Assembly: GCA_964473025.1 (NCBI GenBank)
Contig: CAYYMZ010000007.1
Coordinates: 1-37,022, forward strand
Origin: CAYYMZ01 sp964473025
Lineage (GTDB): Bacteria > Patescibacteriota > UBA1384 > DTJR01
DNA length: 37,022 bases
Reading direction: 5' to 3'
The notes below the pieces were generated by a model that made no database searches, was not told the DNA's origin, and saw only the letters and a program-made list of their open reading frames with translations. The position numbers and the translations under genes were made by a program. Positions 8,733-15,327 of the stretch are shown here, in pieces. Every line of letters begins with the position of its first letter. The stretch's first letter is position 1.

Positions 8733-9692
8733 TTATATTTTACTTGGAATTACAATCCTCCCTTTTCTTTTGTTTGTGGTAATGAGATTTAATAGCTTGT
8801 CGAGATCTATTAACTTTGCATTTCCCTTGCTTTTGCCCATAATATTACCGTCCGTACCAAGAATCGATTGTGTATAAAGAATCATCGGCAAAGGCTTGTC
8901 TATTCCATACGCCTTGAACAACTTTTTCCTTACAACAAAATCGCCTTCTTCATAATGAGTTGATCCCGTGATGCACAAATCTACGTCAAAGGCTTCAATG
9001 CGGGGCAAGGCAAGGGGTTTGTGATATAGCCAATAGTCAAAATCCTTATATTTTCCAGAGCTTTTTTTACCACAGATGCTGCATTCGTGTACTATCGTTC
9101 GTTTATTAACCACTTCCGTTTTGCCTCTGGCTGCATGACATAAAGGGCATACTGCCGAGGAGAAGATAATTGGTAAATCCAAAACCTTTTTATCAGTATT
9201 TTCCCTAAGAATGTTAAACATAATATTTGGATTCTCAATTGTTTTTAGTATGCACCTTCGCATTTCTGGCTTATTTTTCATTTGAGAATTCTTTTGTGAA
9301 ACAATTTTGACTTCAGGGAAATAATGGCTGATAATTTTTACATTATTAACAATAATTGTTTCCCAGTAATCAACAATCGATCTGTTGCAGTCAATAGGAT
9401 CTTTCATGTATTGCCATGTAGTAAACTTCGGTAAAATATTAAAAGGGTATAATTTCGGGTTAGGACCGTCTAAAGAATCCTGTTCCCAATCATTTAGAAA
9501 GACGTAAAAAGTAAACTTTGGAGTTTTACCCAATTTCTCTAGCTTCCGGCACAGGAGAATCGGATAAGCGACCATTGTCGCGGCATTTCCTGCGTGGAAA
9601 CCATAAGGCCTGATTCCGAGATATATTCTTTCATTTCCCTTGAGAATTGAGGCTAATTTACGAACGCCTTCATAATAGAAAAATGGTTTCAT
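8733..9692 (-). CDS. Stand-alone class I lysyl-tRNA-synthetase-like catalytic core (amino-acid ligase candidate)
   Basis: A 319-residue protein with class I aminoacyl-tRNA synthetase hallmarks: FHAGN (32-36) in place of HIGH/HIGN, and IMGKSKGN (284-291) in place of KMSKS. Between them a zinc ribbon CPLC (182-185) and CSIC (204-207) is followed by a segment with GSTHYEEGD and LFKAYGIDKPLP. That order (zinc ribbon, GxxH..GG-like segment, KMSKS) is the one found in archaeal-type class I LysRS. The anticodon-binding domain of true LysRS (500+ residues) is absent. Such truncated synthetases (for example MshC from CysRS) make amides or aminoacylate non-tRNA targets. Here it may activate lysine or a similar amino acid for the FemAB-like transferases. 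Confidence 0.78.
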   Translation of the reverse strand: MKPFFYYEGVRKLASILKGNERIYLGIRPYGFHAGNAATMVAYPILLCRKLEKLGKTPKFTFYVFLNDWEQDSLDGPNPKLYPFNILPKFTTWQYMKDPIDCNRSIVDYWETIIVNNVKIISHYFPEVKIVSQKNSQMKNKPEMRRCILKTIENPNIMFNILRENTDKKVLDLPIIFSSAVCPLCHAARGKTEVVNKRTIVHECSICGKKSSGKYKDFDYWLYHKPLALPRIEAFDVDLCITGSTHYEEGDFVVRKKLFKAYGIDKPLPMILYTQSILGTDGNIMGKSKGNAKLIDLDKLLNLITTNKRKGRIVIPSKI

Positions 9693-9694
9693 TT

Positions 9695-10099
9695 TTAATC
9701 TGAAAACATACGATTAGCTAACTTACATGCTTCTTGCAGTGAATAACACCTTGCATGAGAGTGATAATTTAAAAAGTAATCCTGGTCATGCGCCCTGCCA
9801 AACAAAATAATAGGTATATGGTTTTCAAATGCAAGCAAAACCTCCATTGATGTTCCAATCATACTGACATCTTCAAATGTATCATTGACAATCAGAATAT
9901 CGCTTTTTAAGACATCATATTTATCTCTTGCCACAGCTGAGCGCGAATCCAAAAATGTTTCTTTTTCTTCACGTCCTCGGTAGGCATGTTTGACAATAAA
10001 ATTACTCGAAAGAAGTTCGGTTGCTTTATTTCTCCAGTTAAGACCGTTCTTTCTCTTAATCCCTTTCATTGGACCGCATAAGAAAACAGTTTTTTTCAT
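9695..10099 (-). CDS. Nucleoside 2-deoxyribosyltransferase-fold N-glycosidase (MilB/BlsM-like candidate)
   Basis: A 134-residue protein beginning KKTVFLCGPMKG, the phosphate/nucleoside-binding opening of the 2-deoxyribosyltransferase superfamily. It continues with YDVLKSDILIVNDT (61-74) and GTSMEVLLAFE (82-92), where E86 matches the catalytic glutamate of the family. In mildiomycin and blasticidin S biosynthesis a member of this fold (MilB/BlsM) cleaves CMP to release the base for the next glycosyltransferase. This gene is first in an operon that also holds such a transferase. Upstream is AT-rich, with a weak TAAAAT box at 10122-10127 and a GAGAAG near the ATG. A housekeeping nucleotide hydrolase or generic DUF4406-like protein is the alternative. 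Confidence 0.7.
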   Translation of the reverse strand: MKKTVFLCGPMKGIKRKNGLNWRNKATELLSSNFIVKHAYRGREEKETFLDSRSAVARDKYDVLKSDILIVNDTFEDVSMIGTSMEVLLAFENHIPIILFGRAHDQDYFLNYHSHARCYSLQEACKLANRMFSD

Positions 10100-10173
10100 A
10101 TTCTTCTCAAATCTGATCTAATTTTACTTATGAAATTTTTAAATTTTCTACATTAACTCGTTTAAGAAAGTCG

Positions 10174-10206
10174 GCCTGCCGGAGTTGCGAGACAACTCCG
10201 GCAGGC
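10174..10206. terminator. Perfect 14-bp hairpin between the biosynthetic operon and the ABC-F gene
   Basis: Arms 10174-10187 (GCCTGCCGGAGTTG) and 10193-10206 are exact reverse complements around the loop CGAGA. It lies 25 nt past the stop of the ABC-F gene and about 75 nt upstream of the first operon gene, all on the minus strand. The trailing minus-strand sequence is GACTTTCTT, a poor U-tract, so termination efficiency is uncertain. Its GC-rich sequence matches the ABC-F gene rather than the AT-rich operon, and it may have arrived with that gene. Confidence 0.6.
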
Positions 10207-10231
10207 TAGGTTGAGAGGGGTGAAATTGCTT

Positions 10232-11746
10232 TCACTTTTCCACCCCCACGTGGTCGAGGTAGTCGGACAGGTTGCCGGGCTCGATACGGATCCTGCCGTC
10301 CCTCAGAACCCAGAGTTTCTGGGCGATAGCGTCTATGAACTCACGGTCGTGAGTTATAGCCAACACCGTCCCAGGGTATTCCGTGATCGCTTCGACGATT
10401 GCTTCCCACGTCGGGGGATCGACATGGTTTGTCGGCTCGTCGAGGATCAGGAATTCTGGTTCTTGGGCGAAGGTAAGGGCAAGTTTGAAGCGAGCCCGTT
10501 GACCGCCACTCAACACCTCCAGTGGTTGTGTGACAAGGTCGGCACCTATCCCGTATTGGGCTAAGCGCGATCTGCACCTATTTTCCGGCCACTTTAGGAT
10601 GAACCGGAGGACGTCTAGGGCAGACCAAGTGGAGTCGATGCCTTCAAGATGTTCTTGGGACATGAACTGCCACCTTACGTTGACGCCGATTCGGGCGGAA
10701 CCACTTTGAGGAGACAGCTCACCCGTGATGAGCTTGACGAGGGTTGACTTACCGGAGCCGTTCGGTCCGAACAAGACAACCTTCTCTCCGAACCTGAGTT
10801 CAGCGGTAGCGTCGCTAAGAACCATCATTGACCCGTAAGCGAAACTCACATGGTCAACTGAGGCAATTAGTTTGCTTGACTTACGTTCCAGGTCGGCAGA
10901 GAGCTTAACCTTCGGCCTTTTGGGTTCAGCCGAAGGTCTTCGGTCATCGTGGCCTTCTTCCAGCACTTGGAGTCGGCGCTTCGTTTGTCGGTAAGTGCCC
11001 ACGGTATCGGAGCTAACCCTGATCCTTTCCTTCATCATCTCCAGGGTTTCGTGGAGCCGTGCGATCGTTTTGCCTTCGTTCATCCAGCTTCTTGCCAGGC
11101 CACCGACTTGGCGCTCCTTCTCTGCCAAGTACTCGCCATACTTCATCGCGTACACGGTGACCTTGCCATCATCCAGCTCGAGGATTGTGTCCGAAAGCTG
11201 GTCGATGAAAAACTGGTTGTGTGAGACAAAAACCAAACCGCCACGGAACTTGGTCAGGATGCCTATCAGCCACTCGAGGGTTTGATAGTCGAGGTGGTTT
11301 TCAGGCTCGTCCATCGCGACAAACAGCGATTCGCTTCCAAGTCCTGCCGCGATTTCCAGCTTCTTCTTCTCTCCTCCCGAGAGATCGGCGCACTTGACCT
11401 GCCGAAGCCTGACCTCATTGTCGCCGAGATCGAAGCCGGACTGGTCAAGTAGCCGTGTTGCCTTGTGGACAGATGGGACGCGCCGAGTCAGAAATTCGTA
11501 AGGCGTTTCGTTGTCGTGGCCCGAAAAATCCTGCGCTATGTACGTGCAGCCATTCTCCAGACCGAAGACCTCACCGCCATCTGGCTTGAGATTCCCGGTA
11601 ATGATCTTAAGCAGCGTTGACTTCCCGCTGCCGTTTTCGCCGATGAGGGCGAGCCGTTTGCCTTCAGCCAATACGAAATTCACCCCTGCAAGAACAGTCT
11701 TGCTGTTGAATGATTTCCGTATTGCTTTTGCAGTGATGTTTCGCAT
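10232..11746 (-). CDS. ABC-F family ATPase (ribosome-associated, possible antibiotic resistance)
   Basis: A 504-residue tandem ABC protein without membrane segments. NBD1 has Walker A GENGSGKS (36-43), LSGGEKKK and DEPENHLD. NBD2 has GPNGSGKS, LSGGQRAR and DEPTNHVD. The domains are joined by a basic, helical linker (about residues 210-290), the P-site tRNA-interaction region of ABC-F proteins. Members resolve stalled ribosomes or protect them from drugs. The gene is clearly GC-richer than its surroundings, with GC-ending codons, which points to horizontal transfer. The start at 11746 has AAGGAAGTG upstream. It may protect the ribosome against this cell's own product or an environmental drug. 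A housekeeping EttA-like role is less likely given the composition. Confidence 0.9.
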   Translation of the reverse strand: MRNITAKAIRKSFNSKTVLAGVNFVLAEGKRLALIGENGSGKSTLLKIITGNLKPDGGEVFGLENGCTYIAQDFSGHDNETPYEFLTRRVPSVHKATRLLDQSGFDLGDNEVRLRQVKCADLSGGEKKKLEIAAGLGSESLFVAMDEPENHLDYQTLEWLIGILTKFRGGLVFVSHNQFFIDQLSDTILELDDGKVTVYAMKYGEYLAEKERQVGGLARSWMNEGKTIARLHETLEMMKERIRVSSDTVGTYRQTKRRLQVLEEGHDDRRPSAEPKRPKVKLSADLERKSSKLIASVDHVSFAYGSMMVLSDATAELRFGEKVVLFGPNGSGKSTLVKLITGELSPQSGSARIGVNVRWQFMSQEHLEGIDSTWSALDVLRFILKWPENRCRSRLAQYGIGADLVTQPLEVLSGGQRARFKLALTFAQEPEFLILDEPTNHVDPPTWEAIVEAITEYPGTVLAITHDREFIDAIAQKLWVLRDGRIRIEPGNLSDYLDHVGVEK

Positions 11747-11828
11747 GGCTTCACTTCCTTTCTTCCTTCTAGTCTACCCCAAAGGGTCCGTCTATGTAAA
11801 AGAGCGGCTGATTTCAACCGTTACTCGG

Positions 11829-11837
11829 ATTCTAGCA
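11829..11837 (-). promoter_or_regulatory. Possible extended -10 promoter of the ABC-F gene
   Basis: The minus strand reads TGCTAGAAT, an extended -10 element about 85 nt upstream of the ABC-F start. No convincing -35 is spaced from it. A TTGACA lies further upstream but is not at 17 nt. The leader of about 75 nt includes a small ACCC/GGGT hairpin. Attenuation, common for resistance ABC-F genes, cannot be shown here. Confidence 0.3.
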
Positions 11838-11896
11838 TCAACAGACCAAACTAACACATATAACTGTCAAAATCAACAGAGAAATCTACCGAGTAT

Positions 11897-12295
11897 TTAT
11901 TCGCTAGTCTTTCCGTCGAATTCAGGGCTGTCAGCTTCTGCTTCGGCCTTGGTTTTGCGAACAACCCCGTCTTGATGATGAGCGGGTGAGTATATTGTAT
12001 AAAGTTTTAGATCATCTGAATCGGAAGTATTGATGATATTATGTTGGGCGTCCGATGGGACAATAATTACCGAACCGTCCGTGATCTCGTATTCATTGCC
12101 ATCAATAATGGCTTTGCCCAGTCCTTTCTCGAAGCGGAAAAACTGGTCATTCTCTTCGTGCACTTCCATCCCAATTTCTTCATTTGGTTTCAAGCTCATC
12201 AGCACCAGTTGACTGTGCTTTCCGGTATAAAGAACTTTACGGAAATTATCGTTTGCCAAAGTATCTTTTTCGATATTCGTATTAAATCCCTTCAT
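11897..12295 (-). CDS. Cupin-domain protein
   Basis: A 132-residue single-domain cupin. Motif 1 is IGMEVHEENDQFFRFEKGLG (about 41-60), with H46, E48 or D50, and E56 in metal-ligand positions. Motif 2 is PSDAQHNI with the second histidine. The C-terminal tail (from about residue 108) is polar and acidic and probably disordered. The closest well-known relatives are mannose-6-phosphate isomerase-like small cupins. The substrate cannot be predicted. The start is well supported by AAGGAG five nt before the ATG. It is transcribed divergently from the Cys-rich zinc-ribbon gene, with a symmetric repeat between them. Confidence 0.85.
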   Translation of the reverse strand: MKGFNTNIEKDTLANDNFRKVLYTGKHSQLVLMSLKPNEEIGMEVHEENDQFFRFEKGLGKAIIDGNEYEITDGSVIIVPSDAQHNIINTSDSDDLKLYTIYSPAHHQDGVVRKTKAEAEADSPEFDGKTSE

Positions 12296-12418
12296 GTTTT
12301 CTCCTTCTCGAGTTCCGCCTCTGGCGGACCCGAAAACCCTGACACCAGCCGCTACTTGTCATAACAGGACGAAGTCCGTTTGACAGTAAGGATCGGTGTT
12401 ATGGGCTATATTATTTTT

Positions 12419-12517
12419 CTCTCGGTTGAATTATAGCATATTTACCCTGGTCAAAACTATTATATGGTACCGCATCGTAGAGGATGTTAGAAATATTTTT
12501 GTAAACTCAACCGAGAG
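12419..12517. repeat. 11-bp inverted repeat flanking divergent promoters (operator-like)
   Basis: CTCTCGGTTGA at 12419-12429 and its exact reverse complement TCAACCGAGAG at 12507-12517, centres about 88 nt apart. One copy touches the -10 of the minus-strand promoter and the other sits in the spacer of the plus-strand promoter, as expected for a repressor binding both promoters. Confidence 0.5.
12430..12438 (-). promoter_or_regulatory. Extended -10 promoter of the cupin gene
   Basis: The minus strand reads TGCTATAAT, a perfect -10 with the TGN extension, which reduces the need for a -35. It predicts a start near 12423 and a leader of about 128 nt. It directly abuts one arm of the inverted repeat at 12419-12429. 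Confidence 0.55.
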
Positions 12518-12527
12518 TATCTATATT
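12499..12527 (+). promoter_or_regulatory. Promoter of the zinc-ribbon gene
   Basis: TTGTAA (12499-12504), a 17-nt spacer, then TATATT (12522-12527). One arm of the inverted repeat (12507-12517) occupies the spacer. The predicted leader is about 100 nt. Confidence 0.45.
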
Positions 12528-12635
12528 CCCGACCTATCACCGAATGCGTGATTTTATCCTATCAAAATTTACCCTACAGGTCTACTCACTATATCCGTTG
12601 AAACCAGACCCTCTATCAGGTATGATTTGGTCGTT

Positions 12636-14330
12636 ATGGAAAACGAGAGAAAACCCAAAAGAGCTATTGCCTGCGATAATTGTAAGCAAGAATTTGTTAT
12701 TTCCGATGATGAGAAGAAATTCTTTGAAAAAGTAAAAGTTCCTTATCCGAAACTTTGTTCGCAGTGCCGTTCACAGAGACGCTGGGCCGTGCGAAATCAG
12801 AACAAACTTTATAAAAGAAAGTGTGACTTCACGGGTAAGTCGATGATTTCTCTTTATTCTCCAGACTCAAAGCATAAGGTGTATGCCGAAGGTATATGGT
12901 GGGGAGACAAATGGAATCCTATGGATTACGGACGTAATTTTGATTTTACAAGACCATTTTTTGAGCAATTTAGAGAGCTACAGCTAGATGTTCCAAGGCG
13001 AGGCATGCACCAAGATGGAACAAATGAAAACTGTGAATATACTACATTCGGGATGAGCAATAAGGACTGTTATTTAGCATTTGCCTGCTTCTTTAGCGAA
13101 AACTGTTATTATTCTTCGCTTCTCATCAAGGGCAAAGAATGCATTGATTGCCTGATCGTAAACGAAGGAGAGTTGCTATACGGCTGCGTCGATAGCAGTC
13201 GATGTTACCACAGTTTTTATCTTCAGGATTGTAATGACTGCTTGGATTGTTATCTGCTTAAAAGCTGTAACAATTGTAAAAATTGTATCGGATGTGCGAA
13301 TCTTTCAAACAAAAGTTACTACATCTATAACGAGAAGGCATCGAAGCAGGAATATCAAGAACTTAAAGAAAAACTCGAGAAAGGCGAACTCGAAAAGGAA
13401 CGGGAAAAATTTAACAAGTGGGTTGTCGGGCAACCACAGCGATATGCTCATATGGTATCGTCAGAAAATAGTGAAGGGGATTATCTTTACAACTGCAAAA
13501 ACTGCTATGACTGTTTCAGTTTGTTGAACGGCGCCGAAGACAGCCGGCATTGTCAGCTGGGCGGATTACAGGCCAAGGATATGGTCGACTGCACTATGTC
13601 AGGTCAGCAAATCGAGCTTATCTATGAAATGCAGGCGACAACCGGTGCATATATGAGTGCTTTCACAAACTTCTGCCGTTTTTCTAAAAATGTTTACTAT
13701 TGTGATTCGATTAGTTCATGTACTGACTGCTTTGGATGCATAGGCCTAAATAATAAAAGCAATTGTATTTTTAATAAGCAGTATTCAAAAGAGGAATATC
13801 AACATCTTTTGCCGAAGATAATTGAACATATGAAGGGAACCGGTGAGTGGGGAGAAAACTTTCCTATCAAAAACTCCCCCTTTCCATACAACGACACGCT
13901 TGCTCAGGAATACTATCCTTTGACAGAAGAAGCGGCGCGAAGTAGAGGCTACCAGTGGAAGAAAGAAGGTAAAAAGCCGGAATTAGAACAAAAATTCGTT
14001 ATCAATAAAGATATCGATTTAGTTTCGGATAAGGTTCTTAGTGAAGTTCTTGTATGTGAAAAATGTGGAAATGGTTATAGGATAATTCCACAAGAATTTC
14101 GTCTTTATAAAATTCTAAAAGTTTCAATTCCAACGCTATGTCCCGACTGCAGACATTCGAAGAGAATGGCCCAAAGAAATCCGATGAAGCTTTATAGCCG
14201 CCAATGTATGTGTGAAGAGTCAGGCCACGACCATGCGGGAAGATGCAAAAATGAATTTGAAACCACCTATACACCAGAAAGACCGGAAAAGGTTTACTGC
14301 GAGAGCTGTTATCAAAAATCAGTAATTTAA
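12636..14330 (+). CDS. Cysteine-rich zinc-ribbon protein of a CPR-type family
   Basis: A 564-residue soluble protein with about 40 cysteines, mostly as CxxC pairs. An N-terminal zinc ribbon (C13, C16, C41, C44, followed by SQRRWAVRNQNKLYKRKC) is repeated near the C-terminus (VCEKC ... LCPDC, then a related SKRMAQRNPMKLYSRQC). Between them are two repeats of a Cys-rich module ending in an SxxEYQxL helix (about 190-250 and 370-420). The last residues are YCESCYQKSVI. Such proteins are frequent in Patescibacteria; function is unknown, and metal or nucleic-acid binding is likely. I chose the ATG at 12636. A TTG at 12627 has a better spaced AGG and would add three residues. Confidence 0.85.
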   Translation: MENERKPKRAIACDNCKQEFVISDDEKKFFEKVKVPYPKLCSQCRSQRRWAVRNQNKLYKRKCDFTGKSMISLYSPDSKHKVYAEGIWWGDKWNPMDYGRNFDFTRPFFEQFRELQLDVPRRGMHQDGTNENCEYTTFGMSNKDCYLAFACFFSENCYYSSLLIKGKECIDCLIVNEGELLYGCVDSSRCYHSFYLQDCNDCLDCYLLKSCNNCKNCIGCANLSNKSYYIYNEKASKQEYQELKEKLEKGELEKEREKFNKWVVGQPQRYAHMVSSENSEGDYLYNCKNCYDCFSLLNGAEDSRHCQLGGLQAKDMVDCTMSGQQIELIYEMQATTGAYMSAFTNFCRFSKNVYYCDSISSCTDCFGCIGLNNKSNCIFNKQYSKEEYQHLLPKIIEHMKGTGEWGENFPIKNSPFPYNDTLAQEYYPLTEEAARSRGYQWKKEGKKPELEQKFVINKDIDLVSDKVLSEVLVCEKCGNGYRIIPQEFRLYKILKVSIPTLCPDCRHSKRMAQRNPMKLYSRQCMCEESGHDHAGRCKNEFETTYTPERPEKVYCESCYQKSVI

Positions 14331-14341
14331 ATAATAAAAAT

Positions 14342-14365
14342 AACCTGATTTCTCAGGTTTTAGTT
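14342..14365 (+). terminator. Rho-independent terminator after the zinc-ribbon gene
   Basis: AACCTGA / TCAGGTT arms (14342-14348, 14353-14359) around TTTC, running into TTTAGTT. It starts 12 nt past the stop codon. Confidence 0.7.
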
Positions 14366-14409
14366 CTAACTCTTGGGTGGGGTGTCTAAATTAACAGGTT
14401 CAAAATTGA

Positions 14410-14484
14410 TGGTACCCCCGATAGGAATCGGACCTATATCTAGGGCTTAGGAGTCCCTTGTTCTATCCATTGAACTACGGGGGC
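14410..14484 (-). tRNA. tRNA-Arg (anticodon CCT)
   Basis: The reverse strand folds into a cloverleaf: acceptor GCCCCCG with CGGGGGT, D-stem GTTC/GAAC, anticodon loop CTCCTAA giving CCT (reads AGG), T-stem ATAGG/CCTAT, discriminator A and an encoded CCA. The closing pair of the anticodon stem is an A-G mismatch, and the T-loop starts TCC rather than TTC. The 3' half of the HTH gene overlaps its 5' half. Confidence 0.93.
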
Positions 14485-15100
14485 ACATAATCTCAATCGC
14501 TCTTTCTTTCACCGAATTGAACTCTTTAAGCAACTGTCCACTTTTCCTTACTCTTACTCTACACATTCCATACTTTAATTTACCCTTTTTTGACCCAAAA
14601 AGCACGTTAATTGAGGTATTTTCGCCTAAAGATAGTCCTATAATATTTGACCAAAACCTTCGACACTCCAATTCATCTAAATCTTCGTAAAGCCTTAGGG
14701 ATATTTTTAGATCATCATTCCTTATACCATATACTTCTCTTAAAATAAAGACAAAGACCTTAACCATTTCTGGGTCTGTATTTGTAAAGGTAAAATCTTT
14801 CTTTGCACCCTCTGCCCAGTAAAGGATAGATGCAATTATAATCAGATCCTTTCTTTCAATCGATCTAATCTCCCTCTTAGCCACCTTCCGAGATAAAACA
14901 ATATTGCGCTCGCGCAAAATCTGGCTTCCTTTCATCCGAGCCTTAAGTTTCTCCATTGATTTCGGTGGGATTTTTACAGATTTAAGATGATAATAAACCG
15001 TTGATTTCGAAATTTTAAGTTTATCGCTAATTTGAGGCAAACTGTTTCCCCGCCTGCGTAACTTCTTAATTTGTTTAATTAATGTTTTTCCTAATCTCAT
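14447..15100 (-). CDS. HTH-domain protein, reading frame running into tRNA-Arg
   Basis: A 217-residue protein. Residues 1-45 form a helix-turn-helix (KKLRRRGNSLPQISDKLKI, then SKSTVYYHLKSV) of the resolvase/Hin type. The rest includes SILYWAEGAKKDFTFTNTDP (91-110) and GMCRVRVRKSG, a pattern I associate with a small family in Patescibacteria and archaea that may be related to LAGLIDADG-type proteins; I am not certain of this. The last 12 residues (CPRSSMDRTRDS) are translated from tRNA-Arg, and the stop codon lies in its anticodon loop, so the native C-terminus is unclear. The start is fixed by a TATAAT box 6 nt upstream. Confidence 0.7.
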   Translation of the reverse strand: MRLGKTLIKQIKKLRRRGNSLPQISDKLKISKSTVYYHLKSVKIPPKSMEKLKARMKGSQILRERNIVLSRKVAKREIRSIERKDLIIIASILYWAEGAKKDFTFTNTDPEMVKVFVFILREVYGIRNDDLKISLRLYEDLDELECRRFWSNIIGLSLGENTSINVLFGSKKGKLKYGMCRVRVRKSGQLLKEFNSVKERAIEIMCPRSSMDRTRDS

Positions 15101-15106
15101 GATGAT

Positions 15107-15135
15107 ATTATAACCGAAAGAGCCATGTCATACAA
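15107..15135 (-). promoter_or_regulatory. Leaderless promoter of the HTH gene
   Basis: On the minus strand: TTGTAT, 17-nt spacer, TATAAT, then six nt (ATCATC) and the ATG at 15100. Transcription should start at or next to the start codon. Confidence 0.6.
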
Positions 15136-15219
15136 GGACGGCAAGCACAGTTCTAATTTTCAAGCACTTATCTTTAATTTTTTCCATATTCTGCTAATAT
15201 TTCTGTGTTAGATTTTTTT

Positions 15220-15295
15220 CGGGGTGTGGCCTAATTGGTAAGGCGCAGGATTCGGGTTCCTGAGATTCCGGGTTCAAGTCCCGGCACCCCGACCA
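15220..15295 (+). tRNA. tRNA-Pro (anticodon CGG)
   Basis: Acceptor CGGGGTG/CACCCCG, anticodon stem CAGGA/TCCTG with loop TTCGGGT (anticodon CGG at 15253-15255, G37 as usual for proline), T-arm CCGGG TTCAAGT CCCGG, discriminator A and encoded CCA. Confidence 0.95.
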
Positions 15296-15315
15296 GAAGT
15301 TTTTTAAATATAAAG

Positions 15316-15321
15316 TATAAT
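15316..15321 (+). promoter_or_regulatory. -10 box of the first DUF881 gene
   Basis: TATAAT ending 6 nt before the ATG at 15328. No good -35 is visible; its position would fall in the tRNA-Pro 3' end. A leaderless start or co-transcription with the tRNA are both possible. Confidence 0.45.
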
Positions 15322-15327
15322 AGAGGT

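Larger units (their letters stand above)
12296..12635. promoter_or_regulatory. Divergent intergenic region (cupin / zinc-ribbon genes)
   Basis: About 340 nt without a gene. It holds a 5' leader for the cupin mRNA with a small TCCGCC/GGCGGA hairpin near 12315-12330 and a GGAC/GTCC hairpin near 12368-12378, the two opposing promoters, and an inverted repeat around them. I see no tRNA-like or known riboswitch structure. Confidence 0.5.

Noticed and set aside
10211..11448. Several plus- and minus-strand open frames inside the ABC-F gene
   Set aside because: They are consequences of GC-rich sequence with few stop codons; none has motifs or a ribosome binding site, and all lie inside a clear gene.
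15235..15327. Upstream extension of the first DUF881 protein into tRNA-Pro
   Set aside because: The added residues are translated tRNA sequence; an ATG at 15328 with a -10 box 6 nt before it is a better start.
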